This document shows, one piece after another, positions 35,740 to 46,664 of a DNA stretch of 64,000 nucleotides. Position 1 is the stretch's first letter, and the number at the start of each line of letters is the position of its first letter. The notes under the pieces are model-generated. The model saw nothing but the letters and a program-made list of their open reading frames with translations, was not told where the DNA came from and did no database searches. The position numbers and the translations under genes are program-made. This DNA is from Planosporangium flavigriseum (GTDB taxonomy: Bacteria; Actinomycetota; Actinomycetes; Mycobacteriales; Micromonosporaceae): assembly GCF_011947225.1 (NCBI RefSeq), contig NZ_JAATVW010000002.1:411322-475321 (forward strand). Reading direction: 5' to 3'.

Positions 35740-36372
35740 GTGAGCTCGGAGACGGCCCAGACGCTCGACCGCGGGCTACGCCTACTGCAACTGGTCGCGG
35801 AGGCGCCCGCCGGGCTGACCGTGACCGAGGCCGCCGCCCACCTGGGAGTCAGCCGCGCCGTCGTGTACCGGTTGGCGACCACCCTCGGCGAGCACGGGAT
35901 GATCCGCCGCGACAGCGCCGGCCGGCTGCGACTGGGCGCCGGGGTGCTGCACCTCGCCCGCCGAGCACAGCCGCTGGTGGCCGACGCCGCCCTGCCGGCG
36001 CTGCGGCGACTCGCCGAGCAGGTCGGCGCGACCGCCCACCTGACCGTCGCCGAGGGCGGCGAGGCGCTCGCGCTGGTCGCCGTCGAACCGAGTTGGACCC
36101 AGTTCCACGTCGCCTACCGGACCGGGTCCCGACATCCGCTCGCCCGGGGCGCGGCCGGGCAGGCGATCCTGGCCGGCCGCGAGGGCGACCACGGGTACGT
36201 GGCCAGCGCCGGCCAGTTGCAGCCGGGCGCGTACGGGGTGGCCGCCCCCGTGCCGGGCGTCGAGGGCATGGAGGCGAGCGTCGGCGTCGTGGCGCTCTCC
36301 GTGCTGGACGCCGACGTGGTGGGCCCGCAGGTGGTGGCGGCCGCGGCAGCAGTGGCCAAGGCCCTCTCCTAG
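35740..36372 (+). CDS. IclR-family transcriptional regulator
   Basis: A 210-aa regulator with an N-terminal winged helix (TLDRGLRLLQLVAEAPAGLTVTEAAAHLGVSRAVVYRLATTL) and a C-terminal GAF-like effector domain (ALPALRRLAEQVGATAHLTVAEG, YRTGSRHPLARGAAGQAIL). It is about 40 residues shorter than typical IclR proteins, with the loss in the effector domain. IclR proteins usually control catabolic genes; fumC is the neighbour but is convergent, so its target is open. The GTG at 35740 is supported by a -10 element at leaderless spacing. Confidence 0.85.
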   Translation: MSSETAQTLDRGLRLLQLVAEAPAGLTVTEAAAHLGVSRAVVYRLATTLGEHGMIRRDSAGRLRLGAGVLHLARRAQPLVADAALPALRRLAEQVGATAHLTVAEGGEALALVAVEPSWTQFHVAYRTGSRHPLARGAAGQAILAGREGDHGYVASAGQLQPGAYGVAAPVPGVEGMEASVGVVALSVLDADVVGPQVVAAAAAVAKALS

Positions 36373-36413
36373 GGCTCTCTGGACCTACGGCTCTTCGGAC
36401 CTACGGCTTTGCT

Positions 36414-37805
36414 TTAGGACGCCGGACGGGTCATCGCGAGCACGTCGAGGGCACGATCCAGGTTGGCCTCGCTGATCTTCCCGCTGTCGACGTGACCGCG
36501 TTCGATGACGACCTGGCGGATCGTCTTGCCGTCGGCGAGCGCCTGCTTCGAGATGGCGGCCGCCTCGTCGTAGCCGAGATACCGGTTCAGCGGGGTGACG
36601 ATCGAGGGCGAACTCTCCGCGTACTGGCGGGCAATCTCCTCGTTTGCCGTGAGCCCGGCGACCATCCGGTCGGCGAGCAGCCGGCTGACGTTGGTGAGCA
36701 GCCGAATCGACTCCAGCAGGTTGCGGGCCATCACGGGCACCATGACGTTGAGCTCGAAGTCGCCCTGGGAACCGGCGAACGCCACGGCGGCGTCGTTGCC
36801 GTACACCTGCGCGCAGACCTGGCGGACCGCCTCAGCCACGACCGGGTTCACCTTGCCCGGCATGATCGACGACCCTGGCTGCAGGTCCGGCAGGTTCAGT
36901 TCGCGCAGACCCGCCCGCGGGCCGGAACCCATCCACCGGAGATCATTGGCGATCTTGTGCAGGCCGGCGGCGATCGTGCGCAGCTGACCGGACGCCTCGA
37001 CCAGGGCGTCCCGCGCGCCCTGCGCCTCGAAGTGGTTGCGCGCCTCGGTCAGCGGCAGGCCGGTCTCGTACGTGAGCAGCTCGATGACCATCTGCGCGAA
37101 CCCGGGCGGGGTGTTGATGCCCGTGCCGACCGCGGTGCCACCCAGGGGCAGTTCGGCGACCCGGCCCAGGGTCGACTGCAACCGCTCGATGCCGTACCGG
37201 ACCTGCGCCGCGTACCCGGAGAACTCCTGCCCCAGGGTGACCGGCGTGGCGTCCATCAGGTGGGTACGGCCGGCCTTGACGACGTCGGCGAACTCCTCGG
37301 CCTTGCGCTCCAGCGCGTCCGCCAGATGGTCGAGCGCCGGGATCAAGTCACACGAGATCGCCTCGGTCGCCGCGAGGTGCACCGAGGTCGGGAAGACGTC
37401 GTTGGACGACTGGGACGCGTTGACGTGATCGTTGGGGTGGACAGTGCTGTCCAGGCGAGTGGTCGCGAGCGTCGCGAGCACCTCGTTCATGTTCATGTTC
37501 GACGAGGTGCCGGAGCCGGTCTGGAACACGTCCACCGGGAAGTGGTCATCGTGCTGGCCCGCGCACACCTCTTCGGCCGCCGCGATGATCGCGTCGGCCA
37601 CCTTGCGGTCAATCACGCCCAGTTCGGCGTTGGCGGCTGCCGCCGCGGCCTTGATGTGGGCCAGTGCCTTGATGTGCCGGCGCTCCAGCCGGCTGCCGGA
37701 GATCGGAAAGTTCTCCACGGCCCGCTGGGTCTGCGCCCGGTACAGCGCGTCGGCCGGGACCTGGACCTCACCCATCGTGTCGCGTTCGATGCGGTACTCC
37801 ACCAT
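36414..37805 (-). CDS. fumC: Fumarate hydratase, class II
   Basis: A 463-aa iron-independent fumarase converting fumarate to L-malate in the TCA cycle. The superfamily signature [11 protein letters not shown] is complete; the regions [32 protein letters not shown] (active-site Asn/Ser) and [16 protein letters not shown] are as expected. It lies 126 bp downstream of the class I fumarase gene on the same strand. The ATG at 37805 follows AGGGGG. Confidence 0.96.
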   Translation of the reverse strand: MVEYRIERDTMGEVQVPADALYRAQTQRAVENFPISGSRLERRHIKALAHIKAAAAAANAELGVIDRKVADAIIAAAEEVCAGQHDDHFPVDVFQTGSGTSSNMNMNEVLATLATTRLDSTVHPNDHVNASQSSNDVFPTSVHLAATEAISCDLIPALDHLADALERKAEEFADVVKAGRTHLMDATPVTLGQEFSGYAAQVRYGIERLQSTLGRVAELPLGGTAVGTGINTPPGFAQMVIELLTYETGLPLTEARNHFEAQGARDALVEASGQLRTIAAGLHKIANDLRWMGSGPRAGLRELNLPDLQPGSSIMPGKVNPVVAEAVRQVCAQVYGNDAAVAFAGSQGDFELNVMVPVMARNLLESIRLLTNVSRLLADRMVAGLTANEEIARQYAESSPSIVTPLNRYLGYDEAAAISKQALADGKTIRQVVIERGHVDSGKISEANLDRALDVLAMTRPAS

Positions 37806-37931
37806 GCCCCCTATCTGCCCAACCCCGAGCGTTACGAATCTTTACGCGTCCAGGGGGTTCGGTGGCGGCTCACTCGGTTGGCGGGTGGTACCGGCAGATC
37901 CTTCCCAGGAGCCGGCACCACTCCCTCAACG

Positions 37932-39575
<1,644 letters not shown>

Positions 39576-39626
39576 GAGCGCGAGCGTAGCGCCGCCGGTA
39601 CGGTCTGACGCAGCACATCGGTACAG

Positions 39627-39642
39627 GTGACGCGGGCGTCAC
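39627..39642. promoter_or_regulatory. Perfect 16-bp palindrome GTGACGCGGGCGTCAC
   Basis: Lies in the 102-bp divergent region between the class I fumarase gene and the RibD-like gene, so one bound regulator could control both. Confidence 0.5.
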
Positions 39643-39677
39643 GCCCGATGATCGCCGCAAATGGCACACTTGTACCC

Positions 39678-40751
39678 GTGACGAGCCAGCCGTACACGCT
39701 TCTGAGCTGCGCCGTCTCCATCGACGGGTACCTGGACGACACGACCCCGCAGCGGCTGCTGCTGTCCAACGAGGCCGATTTCGACCGGGTTGACCAGATA
39801 CGCGCCGGCTGCGACGCGATCCTCGTCGGCGCCAACACGATCCGCCGCGACGACCCACGCCTGGTCATCCGCGATCCGGCCCGCCGCGCCGCCCGCGTCG
39901 CACGTGGGCTACCGCCCAACCCGTTGAAGGTGACCGTCACCGCCGCCGGGGACCTCGACCCCGGCAGCCGCTTCTTCAGGGTCGGCACGAGCGAGAAACT
40001 CGTCTACTCGCCTTCGCCGCCGGCGGGGCTGGCCTCCGTCGCCACGGTCGTCGCCGCCGACGATCTCCGGACCGTCCTCGCCGACCTGGCCGGGCGGGGC
40101 GTACGGCGGCTGATGGTGGAGGGTGGCGCCACGATCCTGGCCGAACTGCTGGCCGAGGGCCTGGCCGATGAGCTCCAACTGGCGATCGCGCCGCGCTTCG
40201 TCGGCGATCCCGGCGCGCCCCGGTTCACGGGCGTTCCCGGTCGCGCGCCTCTGCTCGCCAGCGTGACGAACCTCGACGGGGTGGTCGTGCTCCGGTACCT
40301 GCTGTCCCAGGCGGCCGTGGACCGGCACTGGCTGGAGGCGGCGATCGGCGAGGCCCGACGCTGCCCGCCGGCATGGACGGCGTTTTCGGTGGGCGCGGTC
40401 ATCGTCGATGCGGCCGGCCGCGAGATCGTGCGAGGGTACTCGCGGGAGACCGACCCGCACGTACACGCCGAGGAGGCGGCGCTGGCGAAGGTCGACCCGG
40501 CCGACCCGCGGCTCGCAGGCGCCACGATCTACAGCTCCCTGGAGCCCTGCAGCCTCCGCAAGTCCCGGCCGGCACCCTGCGCGACCCTGATCCGGGCTGC
40601 TGGAATCCCCCGCGTCGTGTACGCGTGGCGAGAGCCCACGCTCTTCGTCGACGGCCGGGGCGCTGAAGACCTCGAGGCCGCTGGCGTGGAGGTCGTCCAG
40701 GTGCCTGAGCTGGTCGACGAGGCCCGAGCGGTCAACGCCCACCTGCTCTGA
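39678..40751 (+). CDS. RibD-like bifunctional reductase-deaminase with inverted domain order
   Basis: A 357-aa protein. Residues 1 to about 215 are a RibD_C/dihydrofolate-reductase-type reductase (TLLSCAVSIDGYLDD, GANTIRRDDPRL, LMVEGGATILAELL). Residues 220-357 are a zinc cytidine-deaminase-type domain with the ligands HAEEAAL and EPCSLRKSRPAPC. RibD in most bacteria has deaminase first and reductase second, acting on the riboflavin intermediate diaminohydroxyphosphoribosylaminopyrimidine. Here the order is reversed and the usual GKSGPGR-type residues are not obvious, so the substrate may differ. The GTG at 39678 is the likely start. No other riboflavin gene is nearby. Confidence 0.85.
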   Translation: MTSQPYTLLSCAVSIDGYLDDTTPQRLLLSNEADFDRVDQIRAGCDAILVGANTIRRDDPRLVIRDPARRAARVARGLPPNPLKVTVTAAGDLDPGSRFFRVGTSEKLVYSPSPPAGLASVATVVAADDLRTVLADLAGRGVRRLMVEGGATILAELLAEGLADELQLAIAPRFVGDPGAPRFTGVPGRAPLLASVTNLDGVVVLRYLLSQAAVDRHWLEAAIGEARRCPPAWTAFSVGAVIVDAAGREIVRGYSRETDPHVHAEEAALAKVDPADPRLAGATIYSSLEPCSLRKSRPAPCATLIRAAGIPRVVYAWREPTLFVDGRGAEDLEAAGVEVVQVPELVDEARAVNAHLL

Positions 40752-40763
40752 CGACCCCTCCTC

Positions 40764-40831
40764 CGCGCACCCCGCGCACCCGCGCACCCCGCGCACCCGC
40801 GCACCCCGCGCACCCGCGTACCCCGCGCCTC
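40764..40831. repeat. Four tandem copies of a 17-bp unit
   Basis: CGCGCACCCCGCGCACC is repeated three times exactly (40764, 40781, 40798) and a fourth, degenerate copy follows, just after the RibD-like gene. It looks like slippage-prone intergenic sequence. Confidence 0.85.
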
Positions 40832-40834
40832 CTC

Positions 40835-40913
40835 AAGATCCACACAGTTTGGCCCAAACTGCTGCTATCTAGCCGGCGATTAGCAGCAGTTTCCCCCAAA
40901 CTGTGCGGATCTT
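40835..40913. repeat. Long imperfect palindrome, REP-like element/terminator
   Basis: The arm at 40835-40866 (AAGATCCACACAGTTTGG ... ACTGCTGCT) pairs with the arm ending GTGCGGATCTT at 40913, giving a stem of about 32 bp with few mismatches. It lies between convergent genes and so can act as a terminator; its form resembles repeated intergenic palindromes of Micromonosporaceae. Confidence 0.7.
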
Positions 40914-40956
40914 GGCGCGCGAACGGGCGCGGATCTTGGGACGCGCTCAGGACCCG

Positions 40957-41433
40957 TCAGGAAGCGGCCTCGCGGACGAGCGGCATCGTCCGGTACGGGA
41001 TCTGCTCGGCCAGGGCGATGATCGTCGAGGCGCGCACGATCCCCTCGTACCCGACGACCCGGTCGATGACCCGCTGAAGGTCGGCGTTGGAACGGGCCAC
41101 GATCCGGCAGAGGAGGTCGCCCGAGCCGGTGATCGTGTACGCCTCCAGCACCTCGGGGATCTCGGCGAGGTGGGCGGCGACCGGGTCGTGCCCGTACCGC
41201 TGGCTGATCTCCAGCGTGACGAACGCCGTGACACCGAACCCGAGCGCCGCCGGGTCGATCTCGGGCCCGAAGCCGCGGACCACGCCCCGCTCGGTCAGCT
41301 TGTCCAACCGGGCCTGGACGGTGCCCCGCGCCACCCGCAGCCGGCGCGAACACTCCAGCACGCCGATCCGTGGCTCGTCGGCGAGCAGCGCGAGCAGCCG
41401 CGCATCCAGCGAATCGATAGACAACCTGGCCAC
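40957..41433 (-). CDS. Lrp/AsnC-family regulator
   Basis: A 158-aa feast/famine regulator: N-terminal HTH (LDARLLALLADEPRIGVLECSRRLRVARGTVQARLDKL), then a RAM/ACT-like ligand domain (VTAFVTLEISQRYGHDPVAAHL, AYTITGSGDLLCRIVARS). Lrp-type proteins bind amino acids. It diverges from hpd, 117 bp away, and so is the likely local regulator of tyrosine catabolism, with tyrosine or phenylalanine as plausible effector (inference). GTG at 41433 is the start used; a TTG nine nt downstream is possible. Confidence 0.88.
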   Translation of the reverse strand: MARLSIDSLDARLLALLADEPRIGVLECSRRLRVARGTVQARLDKLTERGVVRGFGPEIDPAALGFGVTAFVTLEISQRYGHDPVAAHLAEIPEVLEAYTITGSGDLLCRIVARSNADLQRVIDRVVGYEGIVRASTIIALAEQIPYRTMPLVREAAS

Positions 41434-41511
41434 CTCGGAACCGGTTTTGCTCGGCTATCTGTACAAGCTGACCACAGAGAATAGTGCCGGTTGCCCAGTG
41501 GCTGCGTGTGA

Positions 41512-42747
<1,236 letters not shown>

Positions 42748-42757
42748 CACTGTCTGG

Positions 42758-43417
42758 GTGACGAATCCCGCCGAACAGCAGCCGCCTGCGCCGCAGCCGG
42801 TGAGCGCGGTGCCGGCCGCCGGCTATGCGCCTCCTCCCGGCTACGCACCACCGCCCGGGGGGTACGCGGCGCCGCCCGGCTACGGGTACCCACCGGCCGG
42901 CATGCGCCGTCCCGTCCCGGTGGGGCCCGGCGGCGCGCCGCTGGCGGAGTTCTGGCAGCGGCTTGTCGCGTACATCATCGACGGGTTGATCGTCACTGCG
43001 GCGATACTCATCCCGATGTTGCTGCTGTTCGCCCTGGTGTTCGTGCCCTTCGTCACGTCGATCGAGCACGGCGCCACGCCGGACCCGCTGTTCGTGCTGC
43101 CGGTCTGGGCGCTGTTGTCCGTGATGATCGCGGCGCTGAACGTAGTTGCGTCATACGTCTATTTCGTCCGCATGTGCCACCGCACCGGTCAGACGATCGG
43201 CAAGCGGGTCATGAAGATCCGGGTGGTACGCGCCTTCGACGGCGGCCCGGTCGACCTGCGGGCCTTGAAGCGCCGCTGGGTCGTACAGCACGTGTCCGCG
43301 CTCGTCGCGGCCTACTTCAACTTGGCCGACGGCCTGTGGCAGCTGTGGGACCAGCCGTACCGGCAGTGCCTGCACGACAAGTGCGCCGAGACCGTCGTGG
43401 TACAGGTGGCAGCGTGA
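42758..43417 (+). CDS. RDD-family membrane protein (first of two)
   Basis: A 219-aa integral membrane protein. The N-terminal 50 residues are Pro/Gly/Tyr-rich (GYAPPPGYAPPPGGYAAPPG); the RDD domain follows with EFWQRLVAYIIDGLIV (Arg-Asp), membrane helices near 68-95, 110-130 and a TGQTIGKRVMKIRVV loop. RDD proteins are poorly known; some act in transport or osmotic tolerance. Placed 10 bp after hpd and overlapping the next gene by 4 nt (GTGA), it belongs to the hpd operon. Confidence 0.85.
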   Translation: MTNPAEQQPPAPQPVSAVPAAGYAPPPGYAPPPGGYAAPPGYGYPPAGMRRPVPVGPGGAPLAEFWQRLVAYIIDGLIVTAAILIPMLLLFALVFVPFVTSIEHGATPDPLFVLPVWALLSVMIAALNVVASYVYFVRMCHRTGQTIGKRVMKIRVVRAFDGGPVDLRALKRRWVVQHVSALVAAYFNLADGLWQLWDQPYRQCLHDKCAETVVVQVAA

Positions 43418-44415
43418 GCACGATCGAACCTGGCTGGTACAAGGACCCCGCGGAGCCGACGACCCAGCGGTACTGGGACGGCGAGGGCTGGATCGGCGCG
43501 CCGTTGCCAGCGGACGCCACCCCACCGCCGGGCCCACCGCCGGCGGAGAAGCCGGCCCCGCCGGCGGAGAAGCCGGCCCCGCAGGCGCAGGCGCAGGAAC
43601 CGCAGGCGCAGGCGCAGGCACCGACGCAGGCGACACCGGCAGCACCCCAGCCGCCCCCTGCGGCGCCCCAGGCACCCCCACCGGTAGCGCCCCCGCCGGC
43701 CCCGCCGGCCCCGCCGGCAGCTCCCCCGGCCCCGCAGGCAGCCCCCCCGACCCAGCCGGGAGCGCCCTGGCCGCCGCCGGGGATGCCGGTGCCGCCGGGT
43801 ACCCAGCCGCCGCCCGGGTACCCGGTCCACCCCGCGTACGCCCGGCTCTTCGCGCCGGCGCCGCGCCCGCACGGCTACCCGCTGGCCGACATCGGACGCC
43901 GGTTGGTCGCCCGGCTGGTCGACGTCGCGGTCCTGCTCGTCATCAACGCCCTGGTCAACGGCTGGTTCATCTACCAGCTCTACCTGGACTTCTGGCCGTA
44001 CTACCGCGAGGTCATCCAGCGGATGCAGGCGAACCTGCCCTACGAGGACGTGCCGCAGCCGCAGAACAGTTCCGGACTCGCGTTCACGATCACGGCGATC
44101 GCCGCCGCCCTGTGGTTCGCGTACGAGGTGCCGGCGCTCGCCAACAGCGGACAGACACTCGGTAAGCGGCTGCTCGGCATCAAGGTGCTACGGCTGGAGG
44201 CCGACGGCCCGCTCGGCTTCGGCCGGGCCTGGCGCCGGTGGAACCCGATGGGCATCGCTACCCTGCTGTGGACCTGCGGCATCGGGTTCGTACTCCAGTT
44301 CATCGACTGCCTGTTCGTCGCCATTGACCAGCCGCTGCATCAGGCCCTCCACGACAAGTCGGCAGCCACCGTGGTGGTAGACGTGAAACACCAGAAGAGC
44401 GGAGACCAGAGTTGA
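43414..44415 (+). CDS. DUF2510 and RDD-domain membrane protein (second of two)
   Basis: A 333-aa protein. Residues 4-30 are a DUF2510 WW-like motif (PGWYKDPAEPTTQRYWDGEGW); about 120 residues of Ala/Pro/Gln repeats follow (low complexity, with two copies of PPAEKPAP); then an RDD domain with DIGRRLVARLVDVAVLLVINALVNG, several helices and SGQTLGKRLLGIKVLRLEA. The start GTG overlaps the previous stop, and its own stop overlaps the TTG of the aminotransferase gene. Function unknown; a transport role linked to aromatic amino acids is only suggested by position. The longer frame upstream is the previous gene's shadow. Confidence 0.85.
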   Translation: MSTIEPGWYKDPAEPTTQRYWDGEGWIGAPLPADATPPPGPPPAEKPAPPAEKPAPQAQAQEPQAQAQAPTQATPAAPQPPPAAPQAPPPVAPPPAPPAPPAAPPAPQAAPPTQPGAPWPPPGMPVPPGTQPPPGYPVHPAYARLFAPAPRPHGYPLADIGRRLVARLVDVAVLLVINALVNGWFIYQLYLDFWPYYREVIQRMQANLPYEDVPQPQNSSGLAFTITAIAAALWFAYEVPALANSGQTLGKRLLGIKVLRLEADGPLGFGRAWRRWNPMGIATLLWTCGIGFVLQFIDCLFVAIDQPLHQALHDKSAATVVVDVKHQKSGDQS

Positions 44416-45464
44416 GCCGCCTCACCCGCGCAGACCTCGACGCGCTGCCCAACTACGTCCCCGGCCGCTCCGTGCCGGGCGCGATCAAGCTGGCCAGCAA
44501 CGAGGTGCCCTACGGCCCGTTGCCCGGTGTGATCGAGGCGATCGCCGAGGCGGCCGCCGGCGTACACCGGTACCCGGACATGGGCGTGGTCGCGCTGCGC
44601 GAAGCGCTCGCCGAGCGGTACGGCGTCGACCCCGACCGGATCGCCACCGGCTGCGGCTCGGTCGCGCTCGCCGAGCACCTCGCCCGCGTCGCCTGCCTGC
44701 CCGGCGACGAGATCCTGTACTCGTGGCGCTCGTTCGAGGCGTACCCGATCATCGCCGCGACCACCGCCGCGGCGAGCGTCCAGGTGGCCAACACGGCCGA
44801 CCACGCCCACGACCTGCCCGCCATGGCCGCCGCGATCACCGACCGGACGCGCCTGGTGCTGGTCTGCAACCCGAACAACCCGACCGGTACGGCGATCCGC
44901 CGCGCCGAGCTGGCGGCGTTCCTCGACGCCGTACCTGAGAACGTCCTGGTTGTGCTCGACGAGGCGTACCGGGAGTTCGTCACCGACACCGACGTCCCCG
45001 ACGGCCTGGAGATCGCCGGCGACCGGCCCAACGTCGTGGTGCTGCGTACGCTGTCGAAGGCGTGGGGCCTGGCCGGCCTGCGGATCGGGTTCCTCGTCGC
45101 CCCGCCCGAGGTGGCGGCCGCGGTCCGCAAGATCGTCACGCCGTTCTCCACCTCCAGCGCCGCGCAGGCCGCCGCACTGGCCGCGCTGGCCCAAGGCGAG
45201 GAGATGCAGCGCCGCGCCGACCAGGTGGTCGCCGAGCGCGAGCGGTTGCTGCCCGCGCTGCGCAAGCTGCTGGCGGATGTACCGGAGAGCCAGGCCAACT
45301 TCGTGTGGCTGCCGCTGGGCGACCGGTCGCTGGAGTTCGCCGCCGCGTGCGAGCAGGCCGGCGTGATCGTGCGCCCGTTCCAGGGCGATGGGGTGCGCGT
45401 CACCGTCGGTACGCCCGAGGAGAACGACACGTTCCTGGCCGCCGCGGCGGCCGCGCTCAGCTGA
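44412..45464 (+). CDS. Histidinol-phosphate/aromatic aminotransferase family (PLP)
   Basis: A 350-aa class I/II aminotransferase close to HisC and to actinobacterial aromatic aminotransferase Pat. PLP-binding Lys is in RTLSKAWGLAGLRIG; CNPNNPTGT and LDEAYREF (Asp/Tyr binding the cofactor) are present. No his genes lie nearby; its place at the end of the hpd operon argues that it makes 4-hydroxyphenylpyruvate from tyrosine. Start TTG at 44412 overlaps the preceding stop by 4 nt. Converges on fahA with an 8-nt overlap. Confidence 0.88.
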   Translation: MSRLTRADLDALPNYVPGRSVPGAIKLASNEVPYGPLPGVIEAIAEAAAGVHRYPDMGVVALREALAERYGVDPDRIATGCGSVALAEHLARVACLPGDEILYSWRSFEAYPIIAATTAAASVQVANTADHAHDLPAMAAAITDRTRLVLVCNPNNPTGTAIRRAELAAFLDAVPENVLVVLDEAYREFVTDTDVPDGLEIAGDRPNVVVLRTLSKAWGLAGLRIGFLVAPPEVAAAVRKIVTPFSTSSAAQAAALAALAQGEEMQRRADQVVAERERLLPALRKLLADVPESQANFVWLPLGDRSLEFAAACEQAGVIVRPFQGDGVRVTVGTPEENDTFLAAAAAALS

Positions 45465-46662
45465 CCGCGGGGAGGATCCGCCCGACCACCTCGCCGAAGC
45501 CCACGACGGTCCCGTCCGGACCGGGAGCGGTCGCGGTCAGGGTCACCGTGTCGCCGTCTTCCACGAACGTCCGGGTGCGTCCGTCGGCGAGCGTCACCGG
45601 CTCGGCCCCGCCCCAGGTCAGCTCGATGAACGAGCCGACCTGGTCCCGCTCCCGCCCGGAGACCGTACCCGAGGCGTACAGGTCGCCGGGGCGCACCGAG
45701 GCGCCGTTGGCGGTCAGGTGGGCGAGCTGCTGGGCCGGCGTCCAGTACAGGCCGGAGAACGGCGGCCGGGACACGACCGTGCCGTCCCAGACCACCTCGA
45801 TGCGGATGTCGTACCCGATCCGCTCGTCGGCCAGGTAGGGCAGGACCAGCGGCGACTGCTGCGGTGCCGGCACCCGGGCCGAGGCGAGCGCGTCGAGCGG
45901 CACGACCCACGCCGACACCGAGGTGGCGAACGACTTGCCCAGGAACGGCCCCAGCGGCTGGTACTCCCACGCCTGCAGGTCACGGGCGGACCAGTCGTTG
46001 ACCAGGACCACGCCGAACACGTACTCGTGGAAGTCCTTCGTCGTCAGCGGCCGGCCCAGCGACGAGGCCGCCCCCACCACGAACCCCACCTCAGCCTCGA
46101 TGTCGAGGCACCGGGACGGGCCAAAGGTCGGCGCGTCGGCGTCCGGCGGCTTGCGCTGGCCGCTCGGCCGCACGATGTCGGTGCCCGAGACCACGACCGT
46201 GCCGGCCCGGCCGTGGTAGCCGATGGGCAGGTGCCTCCAGTTCGGCAGCAACGGCTCCGCGCCAGGCCTAAACAGCCGCCCCAGGTTGGTCGCGTGCGTT
46301 AGCGAGGAGTAGAAGTCGACGTAATCGCCGACCTCGAACGGCAGTTGGGGCGTCACCTCGGCCAGCGGCAGCAGCAACGGCTGGATCCGGTCGCGGAACG
46401 CCGGGTCGGTGAGGAGTTCGGTCAACCGGTCCCGTACGGCGGTCCAGTACGGACGTCCGAGCGCCAGGAACGGGTTGAGGGTGGTCGCCTGGAGGGTGCT
46501 GTGCGCCTCGACGAGGCCCACCCGCTCCAACGCGGCGAGGTCGAGCACCTGGCCACCGATGCGCGCGCCGAGCCGCCGCGACCCGTCACCGGGGTCGAAC
46601 GCGCCGTACGGCAGGTTGTGCACGCCGAACGGGTCGTCGGCGGCGAGGTCGAGCCACGTCAC
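45457..46662 (-). CDS. fahA: Fumarylacetoacetase
   Basis: A 401-aa hydrolase splitting fumarylacetoacetate to fumarate and acetoacetate, the last step of homogentisate degradation. It has the N-terminal SH3-like part (NLPYGAFDP), then the metal-binding catalytic domain: DFYSSLTHATNLG (Asp), CLDIEAEVGFVVG (two Glu ligands), VLVNDWSARDLQAWEYQPLGPFLGKSFATSVS. The GTG at 46662 lies immediately after the stop of the preceding gene (3-nt offset), so the two are coupled; the longer frame to 46734 is rejected. Confidence 0.95.
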   Translation of the reverse strand: MTWLDLAADDPFGVHNLPYGAFDPGDGSRRLGARIGGQVLDLAALERVGLVEAHSTLQATTLNPFLALGRPYWTAVRDRLTELLTDPAFRDRIQPLLLPLAEVTPQLPFEVGDYVDFYSSLTHATNLGRLFRPGAEPLLPNWRHLPIGYHGRAGTVVVSGTDIVRPSGQRKPPDADAPTFGPSRCLDIEAEVGFVVGAASSLGRPLTTKDFHEYVFGVVLVNDWSARDLQAWEYQPLGPFLGKSFATSVSAWVVPLDALASARVPAPQQSPLVLPYLADERIGYDIRIEVVWDGTVVSRPPFSGLYWTPAQQLAHLTANGASVRPGDLYASGTVSGRERDQVGSFIELTWGGAEPVTLADGRTRTFVEDGDTVTLTATAPGPDGTVVGFGEVVGRILPAVS

Positions 46663-46664
46663 GT

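Noticed and set aside
40764..40831. Short tandem repeats as a CRISPR or origin iteron
   Set aside because: No spacers, no cas genes, and no dnaA boxes or replication gene nearby; simple tandem duplication fits.
44412..45464. Histidine biosynthesis (hisC) as the role of the aminotransferase
   Set aside because: No his genes nearby and the gene is coupled to the hpd operon, so an aromatic substrate is more likely; HisC activity is not excluded.
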